From positions 23,630 through 87,629 of the forward strand of contig NZ_FNBU01000012.1 in assembly GCF_900102435.1 (NCBI RefSeq): 64,000 bases of DNA, read 5' to 3'. The notes beneath the pieces were generated by a model. That model made no database searches. It was not told the origin of the DNA and saw only the letters and a program-made list of their open reading frames with translations. A program made the position numbers and the translations under genes. This document shows, one piece after another, positions 16,564 through 25,321 of the stretch. How positions within the stretch are numbered: position 1 is the stretch's first letter; every line of letters starts with the position of its first letter. Origin of the DNA: Sporolituus thermophilus DSM 23256. GTDB lineage: Bacteria > Bacillota > Negativicutes > Sporomusales > Thermosinaceae.

Positions 16564-19188
16564 TCATTTAGCCTGAGCCCAATTTGCGCCGGTCTTAACG
16601 TCAGCAACCAACGGCACCGCCAAAGCGACGGCGTTCTCCATAGCTTGTTTGACAAGTTGAGCCACTATCTCCCGCTCCGCTTCAACTACTTCCAGAACCA
16701 GCTCGTCATGAACCTGGAGCAACAGGCGGCTTTTCAGGCGCCTGTCCCTTAGCTGCCGGTAAACCGTGATCATGGCTTTTTTAATAATATCGGCAGCCGT
16801 TCCTTGAATGGGCGTATTCATGGCCGTCCGTTCAGCAAAGGCCCGCTGGTTGAAATTGCCGCTATTAATATCAGGCAAAAAGCGTCGGCGCCCAAATAAA
16901 GTAGTTACATAACCTTGCTGTCTGGCCAGATTAATAACATTGTCAATATAGTTTTTCACACCCCGGTACTTGGCAAAATAACTGTCGATATAATGACCGG
17001 CCTCTTTCCGGCTGACGCCAATATCGCGTGACAGGCCAAAATCGCTGATACCATAGACAATACCGAAGTTGACAGCCTTAGCCCGCGCCCGCATCTGGGC
17101 CGTTACCTCCGTCATCGGCACGCCAAATACTTCGGCCGCTGTACGGGTATGTATGTCCTGATTGTGCCGAAATGCGTCAATCAGATTATCATCTCCCGCC
17201 ATATGGGCCAAAACCCTGAGCTCGATTTGCGAGTAATCGGCAGACATGATTAAGTCATAACCAGCCCCGGGCACAAATAATTCCCGAATGCGACGGCCGA
17301 TTTCGGTGCGGATGGGAATGTTCTGCAAGTTTGGTTCCGAGCTGCTTAGCCGCCCGGTCGCCGTCACTGTCTGGTTAAAATGGGTGTGGATCCGCCCCGT
17401 ATCGGCCCGGATAAGGTCGCGGAGGCCGTCTAAATAGGTGGATTTCAGCTTGGTCAACAGCCGGTATTCAAGCAGACGGTCAATGAGCGGGTGCTGTCCC
17501 GCCAGTTTTTCCAAGACTTCGGCATCGGTCGAATAGCCGGTTTTCGTCTTTTTTATTACCGGTAACTTGAGAACCTCAAACAAGATATGGCCTAACTGCC
17601 GGGTAGAGTTAACGTTAAACTCCTGCCCTGCTAACTGGTATATCTCGGTCAGCAAGGCCTCAATTCTATCCGTAATTTCCTGCGCCAAGGCATCGAGCTG
17701 CGTCAAGTCCACCTGGATACCGGCGATCTCCATTTCGGACAGCACCGGGACAAGCGGCAGCTCGATTTCTTCGTACAGTTCAGCCAGCCCCGCCGCCACA
17801 AGCTTTTCCTTAAGTACCGGATATAACCGCTGCGCTACTTTAGCCGCCCAAACCGCATAATCAGGCGTGTCCAAGCGCTCTTTATCCATTTTGCCGGCGA
17901 CGAGACCTAAATACTGGCACGCAAGCTCTGTCAGCGGATACTCTACCGCTGTCGGCTCCAAAAGATAAGCCGCAAGTTGAATATCAAAACATAGCCCCCG
18001 TAGCTCCGTTCCCTTAGCCTTGCAGGCATTACAAATTTCTTTGGCATTATAGGTGACTTTGGGGATAGTCTCGTCGGTCAACAGGTCCCACACCAACTCC
18101 CAGCCGTCAACATCATGCGGGATGTAAATTGCCTCCTCGCCTACCCATAGGGCTAAGCCGGTTAATGTAACCGCAGGGATTTTTCCGCTGGTCAAGGGAA
18201 AAAATACCATCCTGCCTAACTGTTTTATCCGGGCCACGCTCTCCCTAATTTCGGTAAATGAAGTAAGCACCTTAGCAGGAGACAGCTCCATGGCCGTTTC
18301 GGTCGGCGGCAAAGCCTTGCTGTCAAAAAGGTCAGGCAGCTTAACCAGCAAACTCTTAAACTCCAGTCTTTGAAAAACTTCCCTTACACGCGCCACGTCA
18401 GGCGCTGCTTTGAGCGCTTCCAGTGAACAATCTAGCGGCACATTGCAGTCAATGGTAGCCAGTTTTTTGGAGAGCAACGCCAGTTCCGCGTTAGTCCGTA
18501 GGTTTTCCTGCAATTTTTTGCCCGAAACCTTATCAATATTAGCCAGTAGGTTCTCTACACAACCGAATTCACGCAGAAGTTTGTCTGCCGTCTTCTCGCC
18601 AATTCCCGGAACGCCGGGAATATTGTCCGACGCATCACCCATCAGACCCTTGAGGTCAATAATTTGTGCAGGCGATAACCCGTATTTTTCCTTTAAAACA
18701 TTGATATCGACCAGCTCGGTTTCCGATATGCCCTTGCGGGTAAGCATAACTTTGGTGCGCGGACCAATCAGTTGCAATGCATCCCGGTCGCCGGTCACGA
18801 TACAAACATCATAATCTTGTTTAGCGGCTTGAACAGCCAATGTACCGATAATGTCATCGGCTTCATAACCCGGTTTTTCCAGTACGGGAATGCCGAATGC
18901 CGCCAGCACCTCGTGAGCAAGCGCGAACTGCTCCGACAATTCCCTTGGTGTGGCCTGACGGTGAGCCTTATACTCGGCATAAACCTGACTGCGGAAAGTC
19001 TCTCTCCCTTTATCGAATGCAACCGCAATAAGATCAGGTTTGTTGTCGCTGAGCAGCTTTACCAGCATAGTTGTAAACCCATATACAGCATTGGTATATA
19101 GTCCCGCCGCCGTGGTCAGCGGCGGCAAAGCATAAAAGGCCCGGTGCATCAGGCTGCTCCCGTCGATAATTATCATTTTCTGCGGCAT
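16564..19188 (-). CDS. polA: DNA polymerase I
   Basis: Replicative gap filling and repair. Domains in order are 5'-3' exonuclease (1-290, with VTGDRDALQLI), a 3'-5' exonuclease fold (about 300-490) and palm/fingers/thumb with SADYSQIELRVLAHMA, RRAKAVNFGIVYG-like and VHDELVLEV. The first proofreading motif reads FFPLTS where active enzymes have an Asp-x-Glu, so proofreading is probably lost, as in Bacillus-type Pol I. ATG at 19188 (874 residues) has GGGTGAT upstream and is preferred over 19209. Confidence 0.96.
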   Translation of the reverse strand: MPQKMIIIDGSSLMHRAFYALPPLTTAAGLYTNAVYGFTTMLVKLLSDNKPDLIAVAFDKGRETFRSQVYAEYKAHRQATPRELSEQFALAHEVLAAFGIPVLEKPGYEADDIIGTLAVQAAKQDYDVCIVTGDRDALQLIGPRTKVMLTRKGISETELVDINVLKEKYGLSPAQIIDLKGLMGDASDNIPGVPGIGEKTADKLLREFGCVENLLANIDKVSGKKLQENLRTNAELALLSKKLATIDCNVPLDCSLEALKAAPDVARVREVFQRLEFKSLLVKLPDLFDSKALPPTETAMELSPAKVLTSFTEIRESVARIKQLGRMVFFPLTSGKIPAVTLTGLALWVGEEAIYIPHDVDGWELVWDLLTDETIPKVTYNAKEICNACKAKGTELRGLCFDIQLAAYLLEPTAVEYPLTELACQYLGLVAGKMDKERLDTPDYAVWAAKVAQRLYPVLKEKLVAAGLAELYEEIELPLVPVLSEMEIAGIQVDLTQLDALAQEITDRIEALLTEIYQLAGQEFNVNSTRQLGHILFEVLKLPVIKKTKTGYSTDAEVLEKLAGQHPLIDRLLEYRLLTKLKSTYLDGLRDLIRADTGRIHTHFNQTVTATGRLSSSEPNLQNIPIRTEIGRRIRELFVPGAGYDLIMSADYSQIELRVLAHMAGDDNLIDAFRHNQDIHTRTAAEVFGVPMTEVTAQMRARAKAVNFGIVYGISDFGLSRDIGVSRKEAGHYIDSYFAKYRGVKNYIDNVINLARQQGYVTTLFGRRRFLPDINSGNFNQRAFAERTAMNTPIQGTAADIIKKAMITVYRQLRDRRLKSRLLLQVHDELVLEVVEAEREIVAQLVKQAMENAVALAVPLVADVKTGANWAQAK

Positions 19189-19347
19189 ATGCCTATCACC
19201 CATTAACAATTAATAAGCTTGTACCAAAAACATAATCTTTATATATTTGGCCGTTTATCGGGAAATCCCTTTCTAGTTTTGAAAATCATGCTCTAGGTTA
19301 TGTACCGAAACGAAAAGTCAATCCCCCCCGGCCAAACAAACGACAAA

Positions 19348-19378
19348 AAGGGCGGAAACATTAATCGTTCCCACCCTT
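19348..19378 (-). terminator. Terminator overlapping the end of the L,D-transpeptidase gene
   Basis: AAGGGTGGGAAC and GTTTCCGCCCTT pair on the minus strand, followed by TTTG. The stop codon at 19361-19363 lies inside the loop. Confidence 0.85.
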
Positions 19379-20587
19379 GACGTTAAAGGGGTAAGTCAGT
19401 TCAATGCTGCGGGCCGGCTCGTTCCAATATACATAGGCTTGAAAATAATCGTAGATTTTCGTTATTTGAAGATAAGGTTGACCGCCAATAAAACCAATCG
19501 GCAGCGGTTTGCCGTTCATGGTCGCTGCTTTTTTCATCGCATCCCAGGTGACTTTCTGACCGATGGCATCAGCCAGGGCAAGCAGCGGTATGGCGAGGAC
19601 GCCGTCAAGCACCCGCACATCACTAGTAAAAGTTTTTCCATTTAACGCAACGGTGAGCCCATTAATATCCAGGCGCCTTTCTTCTTGCTGCCAACTCTGC
19701 TGACCGCCAAATAAAACCTGGACGTTGTCGGACGTAATATACAGGATGTCGCCCTTAACAATGCCAGGAGCGCTGAAATTGCCGGCACGGACGGTCTTAG
19801 TCTGTTCATCCCATTGAATATTGCGCTTAAGTGCAGCGGCAATGGTCCAGACGGGTACGAACAACGTGTTCTCTTGGTAAACAGCTCGCTCAACAAGAGT
19901 TTTGCCATTCACGCGGATTTGATGGAATTGGGCAATTACCACCTGCCGATCCGGTACCTCACGGATGAGCCCTAATAAAAAATCATCGCTTACCAGACCG
20001 GCTAAGCCATACGCCGCAAGCTTGCGCTTTACCTCGCTCAACGTGACGTCACCATAACCGTAGATATCGGGGTAAATTCCGACCGACGCGTTGCCGTGAG
20101 CATCCACCCTGACCTTGACGCGGTCATAGGTGACCTTTACCGGTGTGCCGTAAGGCACTACCTCATACAGTTCCTCCACATCAGCCTCATGCATTCGCAC
20201 GCAGCCGTTAGAAACGGCCGTACCTATTGCCCAGGGCGCATTAGTGCCATGAATGCCGTACATGGGCAGAAACCCCATCCAGCGATAGCCTAAGGGATTG
20301 TCAGGACCGGAAGAAACTGCCGTCCCGCCGCGCGGCGGGAACCACCAGGGATTCACCTCCTTGTTAATAATACTAAAAGTCCCCGTTGGAGTAGGCGTGG
20401 AAGGTTTGCCGATCGCTACCGGGTATACTTTGATAAGTGTACTCCCGGAATAAAATTCGAGGGTACGGCTAGGCAGGTTAATTACAATATTGGGTGATGC
20501 GATATCGGGGTCGATCTGGGCATGGACTGGCAAGATTGCAAGAAACAGCAATAGGACAGCGACCGCTGCCCCTCTGCCAACAGCCAC
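19361..20587 (-). CDS. L,D-transpeptidase with C-terminal copper-amine-oxidase-like domain
   Basis: Exported peptidoglycan cross-linking or anchoring enzyme. A signal peptide (about 1-23, ending VHA-Q) precedes a YkuD catalytic domain with the His and Cys motif HGTNAPWAIGTAVSNGCVRMH (about residues 109-129). Residues ~210-400 contain repeats like RVNGKTLVERAVYQENTLFVPV, the 'copper amine oxidase N-terminal' module that binds wall or metal in Firmicute exoproteins. Start is GTG at 20587 after AAGGGAT. It stands alone with its own terminator and a palindrome just upstream. Confidence 0.92.
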   Translation of the reverse strand: MAVGRGAAVAVLLLFLAILPVHAQIDPDIASPNIVINLPSRTLEFYSGSTLIKVYPVAIGKPSTPTPTGTFSIINKEVNPWWFPPRGGTAVSSGPDNPLGYRWMGFLPMYGIHGTNAPWAIGTAVSNGCVRMHEADVEELYEVVPYGTPVKVTYDRVKVRVDAHGNASVGIYPDIYGYGDVTLSEVKRKLAAYGLAGLVSDDFLLGLIREVPDRQVVIAQFHQIRVNGKTLVERAVYQENTLFVPVWTIAAALKRNIQWDEQTKTVRAGNFSAPGIVKGDILYITSDNVQVLFGGQQSWQQEERRLDINGLTVALNGKTFTSDVRVLDGVLAIPLLALADAIGQKVTWDAMKKAATMNGKPLPIGFIGGQPYLQITKIYDYFQAYVYWNEPARSIELTYPFNVKGGND

Positions 20588-20602
20588 GAGGCATCCCTTC
20601 TT

Positions 20603-20620
20603 TACTGTTTTATAACAGTA
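20603..20620. promoter_or_regulatory. Perfect 7-bp inverted repeat ahead of the L,D-transpeptidase gene
   Basis: TACTGTT-TTAT-AACAGTA, a perfect dyad 16 bases before the start codon and overlapping a TATAAA-like -10. It could be a repressor operator; the factor is unknown. Confidence 0.45.
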
Positions 20621-20669
20621 TCATATATGAGGGTGCCCCTTGGCATATGACAAAGGAACAACACGAAAA

Positions 20670-20692
20670 AGGACCGAATTCTATCCGGTCCT
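20670..20692 (-). terminator. Terminator of the orphan histidine kinase gene
   Basis: AGGACCG and CGGTCCT pair on the minus strand, followed by TTTTTCG, seven bases after the stop. Confidence 0.9.
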
Positions 20693-20698
20693 CCACAG

Positions 20699-21835
20699 CT
20701 ATTGCAAGTTTAAAATTTGTTGATGCACGACCGTCAGATGACGTATTCGGTCATCGGTGATGGGTAGATATATATGAACGCGGGTGCCTTGATTTTCAGA
20801 ACTGACATTGATAAACCCGCCATGTTCGGCGATAATGCGATGAGCCACCGGTAGCCCCAGTCCCATCCGGTCCAGCTTGGTAGTATAAAATGGTTCAAAA
20901 ACCCGTGACAGAATTTCCGGCGGAATTCCCGGGCCGGTGTCGGCAATGGCCACGACAAGCATGTTGAGATCAGCATGGAGCCACGACTTCAGACTTAATG
21001 TCCCTTCCTCCGGCATCGCCTCAATTGCGTTTTGCATAATGTTGATAAAAGCCTGCTTAAGCATATTGCCATCGGCGCAAATCTGCGGCAAGTTTTCCGC
21101 CAGTTGCTTATCGATAATGATATTTTCACCGCCGAGCTGCTTAAAAGTCAGGCGCAGCGCCTCTTCCAGCAGACGGTTGAGGTTAACCCACGGCTGCTTT
21201 TGGATTTGCGGTTTGGCAAACAGGACCAGTTCTTTCACCACCTTATTTATATAACCAACTTCATCAAGCAGCATTTCAAGGATTTCCCGCCGAACGGTAT
21301 ACTGATCGTCCTCCAGGCGGTTCAGCATAACCTGGAGATAACCACTGATAGTTGTCAGCGGTGTCCGGACATGGTGGGCCACCCCGGCGGCTAGTTCGCC
21401 GAGGGACATGAGCATCTGCGTTGTTTGAATTTGCTTGATAGCCGCGCGAACCGCCGAGACATCTTGCAAAATAACGATCATCCCGCTTATGCCGCCGGTT
21501 GAATCACGTAATTTTAAAGCGTCAACATGAAGATAAGTTATTTGTTCCTTGACCTTCAATTTCAGGCTAGTGGTATAAAGATCATCATACTCGGACAGCG
21601 AAAAAATGCGCAGAAACTTTTCTCCATGATGGCGGAAAACATGGTCAGACCGTTTTCCCAATACCGCCGTGCGATCAATGCCACAGAGTTTCTCGGCCTC
21701 GCGGTTGAGGTTTTTTATCCGTAGTTGGCCGTCCAAAAATAAAATTCCTGTTTTCACATTTTCAAAGTAGTCACTATATTCATCCTCTTTATTTAAGTAT
21801 ACAATTTTATTTTGAGGAGCTTCAGCAGAATACAC
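20699..21835 (-). CDS. Orphan PAS-domain sensor histidine kinase
   Basis: A soluble 378-residue kinase with no transmembrane segment. It has an N-terminal PAS domain (about 22-135: TGILFLDGQLRIKNLNREAEKL), a HisKA domain with the phospho-His in GVAHHVRTPLTTISGYLQ (about 153-170), and HATPase_c with N box NIMQNAIEAMPEEG, GPGIPPEILSRVFEPFYTTK and GLGLPVAHRI. No response regulator is adjacent. Start is GTG at 21835 after GAAGGGG. Architecture and isolation resemble phosphorelay (KinA-type) kinases of sporulation; TGTCGAA boxes upstream fit that, but this is inference. Confidence 0.88.
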   Translation of the reverse strand: MYSAEAPQNKIVYLNKEDEYSDYFENVKTGILFLDGQLRIKNLNREAEKLCGIDRTAVLGKRSDHVFRHHGEKFLRIFSLSEYDDLYTTSLKLKVKEQITYLHVDALKLRDSTGGISGMIVILQDVSAVRAAIKQIQTTQMLMSLGELAAGVAHHVRTPLTTISGYLQVMLNRLEDDQYTVRREILEMLLDEVGYINKVVKELVLFAKPQIQKQPWVNLNRLLEEALRLTFKQLGGENIIIDKQLAENLPQICADGNMLKQAFINIMQNAIEAMPEEGTLSLKSWLHADLNMLVVAIADTGPGIPPEILSRVFEPFYTTKLDRMGLGLPVAHRIIAEHGGFINVSSENQGTRVHIYLPITDDRIRHLTVVHQQILNLQ

Positions 21836-21956
21836 AAGTCGTCATCCCCTTCAAAACATCCAATGCTATTAAGGTGATGATTAGAATTCTTGTAAATATA
21901 TGTATTTCCTGCCAGGATAGACCAAATAGTTTTCGTAAAAATACGACATTTTACTT

Positions 21957-22086
21957 GCAAAAAAATGGCATGTTGTCGAAATTACATGCCATTCAGCTAC
22001 TAAGTCGGATTTTCCTTGACCTATGGGCTTCTCTCTTTTTCGACATAAAACCACGCGACCGCTCGGTTTTTCCTCCTAATGTTTTT
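21957..22086 (-). ncRNA. Candidate small RNA or attenuated leader (about 130 nt)
   Basis: A promoter (22093-22121) and a strong terminator (21964-21993) on the minus strand enclose about 130 bases with no convincing gene. The 5' part has a hairpin (AATGTTT/AAACATT) followed directly by AGGAGG, but no start codon sits at proper spacing; a 17-codon frame (MSKKREAHRSRKIRLSS) starts 27 bases later. It could be a stand-alone small RNA, a leader peptide, or an attenuator for the kinase at 20699-21835. Confidence 0.5.
21964..21993 (-). terminator. Strong terminator upstream of the orphan kinase
   Basis: AATGGCATGT and ACATGCCATT form a perfect 10-bp stem on the minus strand, followed by seven T. 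It ends the transcript starting near 22086 and lies 130 bases ahead of the kinase start. Confidence 0.88.
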
Positions 22087-22092
22087 CAAAAC

Positions 22093-22121
22093 ATTGTATT
22101 AATTTCCATTTTTAGTAACAA
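22093..22121 (-). promoter_or_regulatory. Promoter of the candidate small RNA/leader
   Basis: On the minus strand, TTGTTA, a 17-base spacer and TACAAT, in the 350-base gap between the kinase and the gene at 22185. Confidence 0.7.
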
Positions 22122-22184
22122 TTGCCATATTATTCCAAATATTGCGCTTTTCCGAAAATAAATGCCGGTCTGCACCGGCCGAAA

Positions 22185-22547
22185 TTACTCGCCAACATAT
22201 TTTTGGTAAAAATAGTCCGGATCAATTTCGTCGGGGACAACGGCATGAAAACGCAACCATTCATTGCCGGCAATACCCTTTGTTAACAGATAGGTTTTGG
22301 TTGGAAAATCGCGGTCGTCCACTGCCAGCAATTGATCGTCAACCACCACCGAATCTAAATCGTCGCGCGAAAAATTATCCGTATAAAAGTACTGGTCAAT
22401 GGTCAGCAAGCTGCCGTCACCGTCATACACTGCCCCGAAATAAACAGCTCCACAGTCGATGGTGAATTCAAACGTATTATTGTCGTCAGGGGTGCGGCTG
22501 TCAAACAGGATGCGCTTTACGGGTATACGCGTCATTTTAATGGTCAC
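22185..22547 (-). CDS. Hypothetical protein, acidic, 120 residues
   Basis: I do not recognise this family. The protein starts MTIKMTRIPVKRILFDSR and is rich in Asp and aromatic residues (DDNNTFEFTIDCGAVYFG, DRDFPTKTYLLTKG). It has no signal peptide, membrane segment or known motif and is probably a small cytoplasmic beta-rich protein. GTG at 22547 has GGAGGG seven bases upstream; an ATG four codons later is less well placed. It is divergent from the EamA transporter at 22706 and shares its promoter region. Confidence 0.7.
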   Translation of the reverse strand: MTIKMTRIPVKRILFDSRTPDDNNTFEFTIDCGAVYFGAVYDGDGSLLTIDQYFYTDNFSRDDLDSVVVDDQLLAVDDRDFPTKTYLLTKGIAGNEWLRFHAVVPDEIDPDYFYQKYVGE

Positions 22548-22705
22548 AAAAAGCCCTCCATTCCTTCTTTTCCCTAGAATTATTCCCAGGAAACGCCTGC
22601 TTATACCTTGCCCTTTCCCGACCAATGCCTATTGACGCTGTTAAACGAGGAAATGGCATACATCTAAGCGAAGTATATACGACAAGAAACGGAGGCGTCG
22701 TAGCA

Positions 22706-23635
22706 ATGTATGGCAAACGTTTAATCGAAGCACTACTCTGGATGGTTGTCCTAATTTGGGCTGGCAACTATACTTTGGGAAAAGTGGGAATGCGTGAGTT
22801 TTCGCCCGCTGCGTTCACCGCCCTGCGTTTTGCCATCGCTACCCCCTTTATGTTCTTGTTACTACGATGGCGTGAAGGCGCCGTGCGCTTTTCCCGGCCG
22901 GACTTACCGCGTCTGGTCGTCGTGGGGGTAATAGGGGTTGCGCTGTACCAAACGGTTTTTATCGCTGCCGTAAAATATACTACTGTTACGACAGCTTCGC
23001 TTATGCTTGGTCTCTCCCCTATCTTTACCGCCTTTTTTAACGCACTCTCAGGCCATGAGAACCTACGGCCGTCCTATTTGCTCGGGGCGGGAGTAGCTTT
23101 TGCCGGGCTAACCCTGGTTATCAGTTCCGGCCCAGGCGAGCTGGGGCTCAACGCTGCCACCTTAAAAGGTGACATCCTGGCGTTTATCGCATCTGTCCTA
23201 TGGGGACTCTATCCTGTTTTAGCAACACCCATCCTAAAAAAGCATTCCGCCCTGTGGGTAACGGCTCATTCCAGTTTAATCGGCGTCGCCGTTCTGCTGA
23301 TTTACTCTACCCCTGATCTTGGGTCCATGAACTGGCCTGCTGTGTCCCGGGCGGCATGGGCATCACTGCTCTACGCAGCCATTCCTGTCACAGTTATTTC
23401 GCTGGTAGCCTGGTACTACGGTATTGAAAAAATCGGTGCCAACCAAGTCATGATTTATATGTATATGATTACGCCGACGGCTATGGCCATTGCGGCCTTG
23501 ACCATCGGCGAAACAATCAACGCTTTTCAGATCATTGGTACCGGCATTACCTTACTGGGCGTTTATCTCGTCAAACGCCAACCGGAAAGCAAACGGCCTG
23601 ACCAGGCCGAAGCAGAAAACCCTGCGCCCAAATAG
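22706..23635 (+). CDS. EamA/DMT-family transporter
   Basis: An inner-membrane drug/metabolite transporter of 309 residues with ten predicted membrane segments in two EamA repeats (about 8-138 and 155-295). Repeat landmarks are AGNYTLGKVGMREFSPAAFTALRF and WGLYPVLATPILKKHS. ATG at 22706 follows GGAGG. The longer frame from 22625 overlaps the divergent gene and lacks a ribosome site. Substrate unknown; many relatives export amino acids or other metabolites. It stands alone. Confidence 0.9.
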   Translation: MYGKRLIEALLWMVVLIWAGNYTLGKVGMREFSPAAFTALRFAIATPFMFLLLRWREGAVRFSRPDLPRLVVVGVIGVALYQTVFIAAVKYTTVTTASLMLGLSPIFTAFFNALSGHENLRPSYLLGAGVAFAGLTLVISSGPGELGLNAATLKGDILAFIASVLWGLYPVLATPILKKHSALWVTAHSSLIGVAVLLIYSTPDLGSMNWPAVSRAAWASLLYAAIPVTVISLVAWYYGIEKIGANQVMIYMYMITPTAMAIAALTIGETINAFQIIGTGITLLGVYLVKRQPESKRPDQAEAENPAPK

Positions 23636-23726
23636 GCGGCCCTTGCCCGCAAATCACTACCGCATCCCCCCTTAGGATTGCCAAACCCGGGCCGCCCCTT
23701 TCCGGATCATGTTAGATCATTTTTTA

Positions 23727-24959
23727 CTATTCATAAAGTAAATATGGTTTAGCCTTTTGCCGAAACCGCTCTGCTTCCGCCTCCCACGCGGCTACGATTT
23801 CATTGAGCGTAAAGCGCCCCAAGCGCAGCGAATCGTCCCCGGTGGCCAAGTCGATATTAGGCTTGCTGCCTTCGCGGTACGGGGCGTTAAAGCTAAATTT
23901 ATCGCCGCTCAGTTCTATAACGGTATATAAAAGCGCCAGCCCAGTCCGGACCGCCTTGTAGGCTTTCCGGTCCACGACATGGATTTGTACGCCGCCGCAT
24001 ACTTGTCCCTTATACTTGGAAAAAGCGGGTGTAAAATAAGCCGGCCGGAAAATAACCCCCGGTAAGTGCTGGGCGTTCATTCGGTCGGCCAACTCTTGGG
24101 CATCCAACCAAGGTGCACCTACCAGTTCGAAAGGCCGGGTGGTTCCTACCCCTTCCGAGATATTCGTTCCGCCAAATATACCGGTACCGCTGTAGACAAG
24201 GGCAGTGTCGACCGTTGGCATGTTCGGAGAAGTCATGACCCAGGGAAGGCCGGTTTCATCATAAAGCATGTCGCGCCGCCATCCCGTCATCTTAACGACA
24301 TGCAAATCGCAGTTGATGCCAAACTCGCTGTTAAACAACTGCGCCAATTCCCCTACCGTCATACCGTGGCGTATCGGTATGGGATATAAGCCGATAAAAG
24401 ACTGAAACTCTGGTTCTAGCACCTTTCCCTCCACTTGTACTCCTCCTACCGGATTAGGGCGGTCCAAAACCACGAATGTCTTGCCCAACTCACTAGCGGC
24501 CTGCATGGCATAGGCCATGGTGTAAATGTATGTATAGAACCGGGCGCCTACGTCCTGAATGTCAAAGACCAGAACATCCACATTCGCCAGCATTTCCGGC
24601 GTTGGTTTCTTGGTGGCGCCGTAAAGGCTGTATACCGTTATGCCTGTTCGCTCGTCCGTATAAGAACCTATGGTGGCGCCGGCCGGGATATTGCCCCGGA
24701 TCCCGTGCTCGGGAGCAAATAGCGCGACCAGATTGGTCTTTTCTTTCAGGATATCCACCGTACTCCGAAAGTTGCTGTCAATGCCCGTATGGTTGGTAAT
24801 CAGTCCAACCCTTTTACCTTGAAACAAATGCAGGTAGTGATCAATGTTTTCCACCCCAAGCCTTACTTTGGCCGCTGCCGCTGCGATGCCGGGATAGCTG
24901 CCCATGCCCAGAAGAACACATATCACCAATAATACAGATAGCCAAGAAACGCGTTGCAT
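23727..24959 (-). CDS. Exo-beta-N-acetylmuramidase NamZ-like (DUF1343)
   Basis: Exported, about 410 residues, with a signal peptide (1-28, ending AAAAA-K). Full-length DUF1343 landmarks are RVGLITNHTGIDSNF, LFAPEHGIRG, VFDIQDVGARFYTYI, LDRPNPVGG and GTGIFGGTNISEGVGTTRPFE. Members such as NamZ release N-acetylmuramic acid from glycan ends during wall recycling. It lies alone between convergent EamA and a tRNA-Leu. Enzyme activity is inferred from the family. Confidence 0.9.
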   Translation of the reverse strand: MQRVSWLSVLLVICVLLGMGSYPGIAAAAAKVRLGVENIDHYLHLFQGKRVGLITNHTGIDSNFRSTVDILKEKTNLVALFAPEHGIRGNIPAGATIGSYTDERTGITVYSLYGATKKPTPEMLANVDVLVFDIQDVGARFYTYIYTMAYAMQAASELGKTFVVLDRPNPVGGVQVEGKVLEPEFQSFIGLYPIPIRHGMTVGELAQLFNSEFGINCDLHVVKMTGWRRDMLYDETGLPWVMTSPNMPTVDTALVYSGTGIFGGTNISEGVGTTRPFELVGAPWLDAQELADRMNAQHLPGVIFRPAYFTPAFSKYKGQVCGGVQIHVVDRKAYKAVRTGLALLYTVIELSGDKFSFNAPYREGSKPNIDLATGDDSLRLGRFTLNEIVAAWEAEAERFRQKAKPYLLYE

Positions 24960-25047
24960 CGTCGGCCTCCCCGCTTTACGTTTTTATTATCATTATACCT
25001 TACCGCCACTGCCTTGTCCTCAGGGTCTCACAGGCGAAAATAAAAAA

Positions 25048-25069
25048 CTCCAAGGTACATACCTCGGAG
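25048..25069 (-). terminator. Terminator of tRNA-Leu(CAA)
   Basis: CTCCGAGGT and ACCTTGGAG pair on the minus strand, followed by TTTTTT. Confidence 0.9.
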
Positions 25070-25082
25070 CTTTATGACTAAA

Positions 25083-25168
25083 TGGTGCCGGAGAAGGGAC
25101 TTGAACCCCCACGGGGAAAACCCCGGCTGATTTTGAGTCAGCTGCGTCTGCCGTTCCGCCACTCCGGC
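25083..25168 (-). tRNA. tRNA-Leu (anticodon CAA)
   Basis: An 86-base class II tRNA with acceptor GCCGGAG/CTCCGGC, anticodon loop CTCAAAA, a long variable arm and an encoded CCA. Confidence 0.96.
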
Positions 25169-25198
25169 ACGAATTCAATTGTACAATGGACATTATGT

Positions 25199-25227
25199 AT
25201 AATATCACGGCTATACCCTATTGTCAA
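25199..25227 (-). promoter_or_regulatory. Promoter of tRNA-Leu(CAA)
   Basis: On the minus strand, TTGACA, a 17-base spacer and TATTAT, about 30 bases before the tRNA. Confidence 0.82.
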
Positions 25228-25321
25228 GCGATTAGTGATAAAATTGTTCCGGTTAGTTTGGAGGAAACAAGGCATAAAATAACTAACTCTAATATATATT
25301 CCTTCGGAGAAAGGTGAAAGC

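Noticed and set aside
25020..25208. 62-codon minus-strand frame
   Set aside because: It covers tRNA-Leu(CAA) and its terminator.
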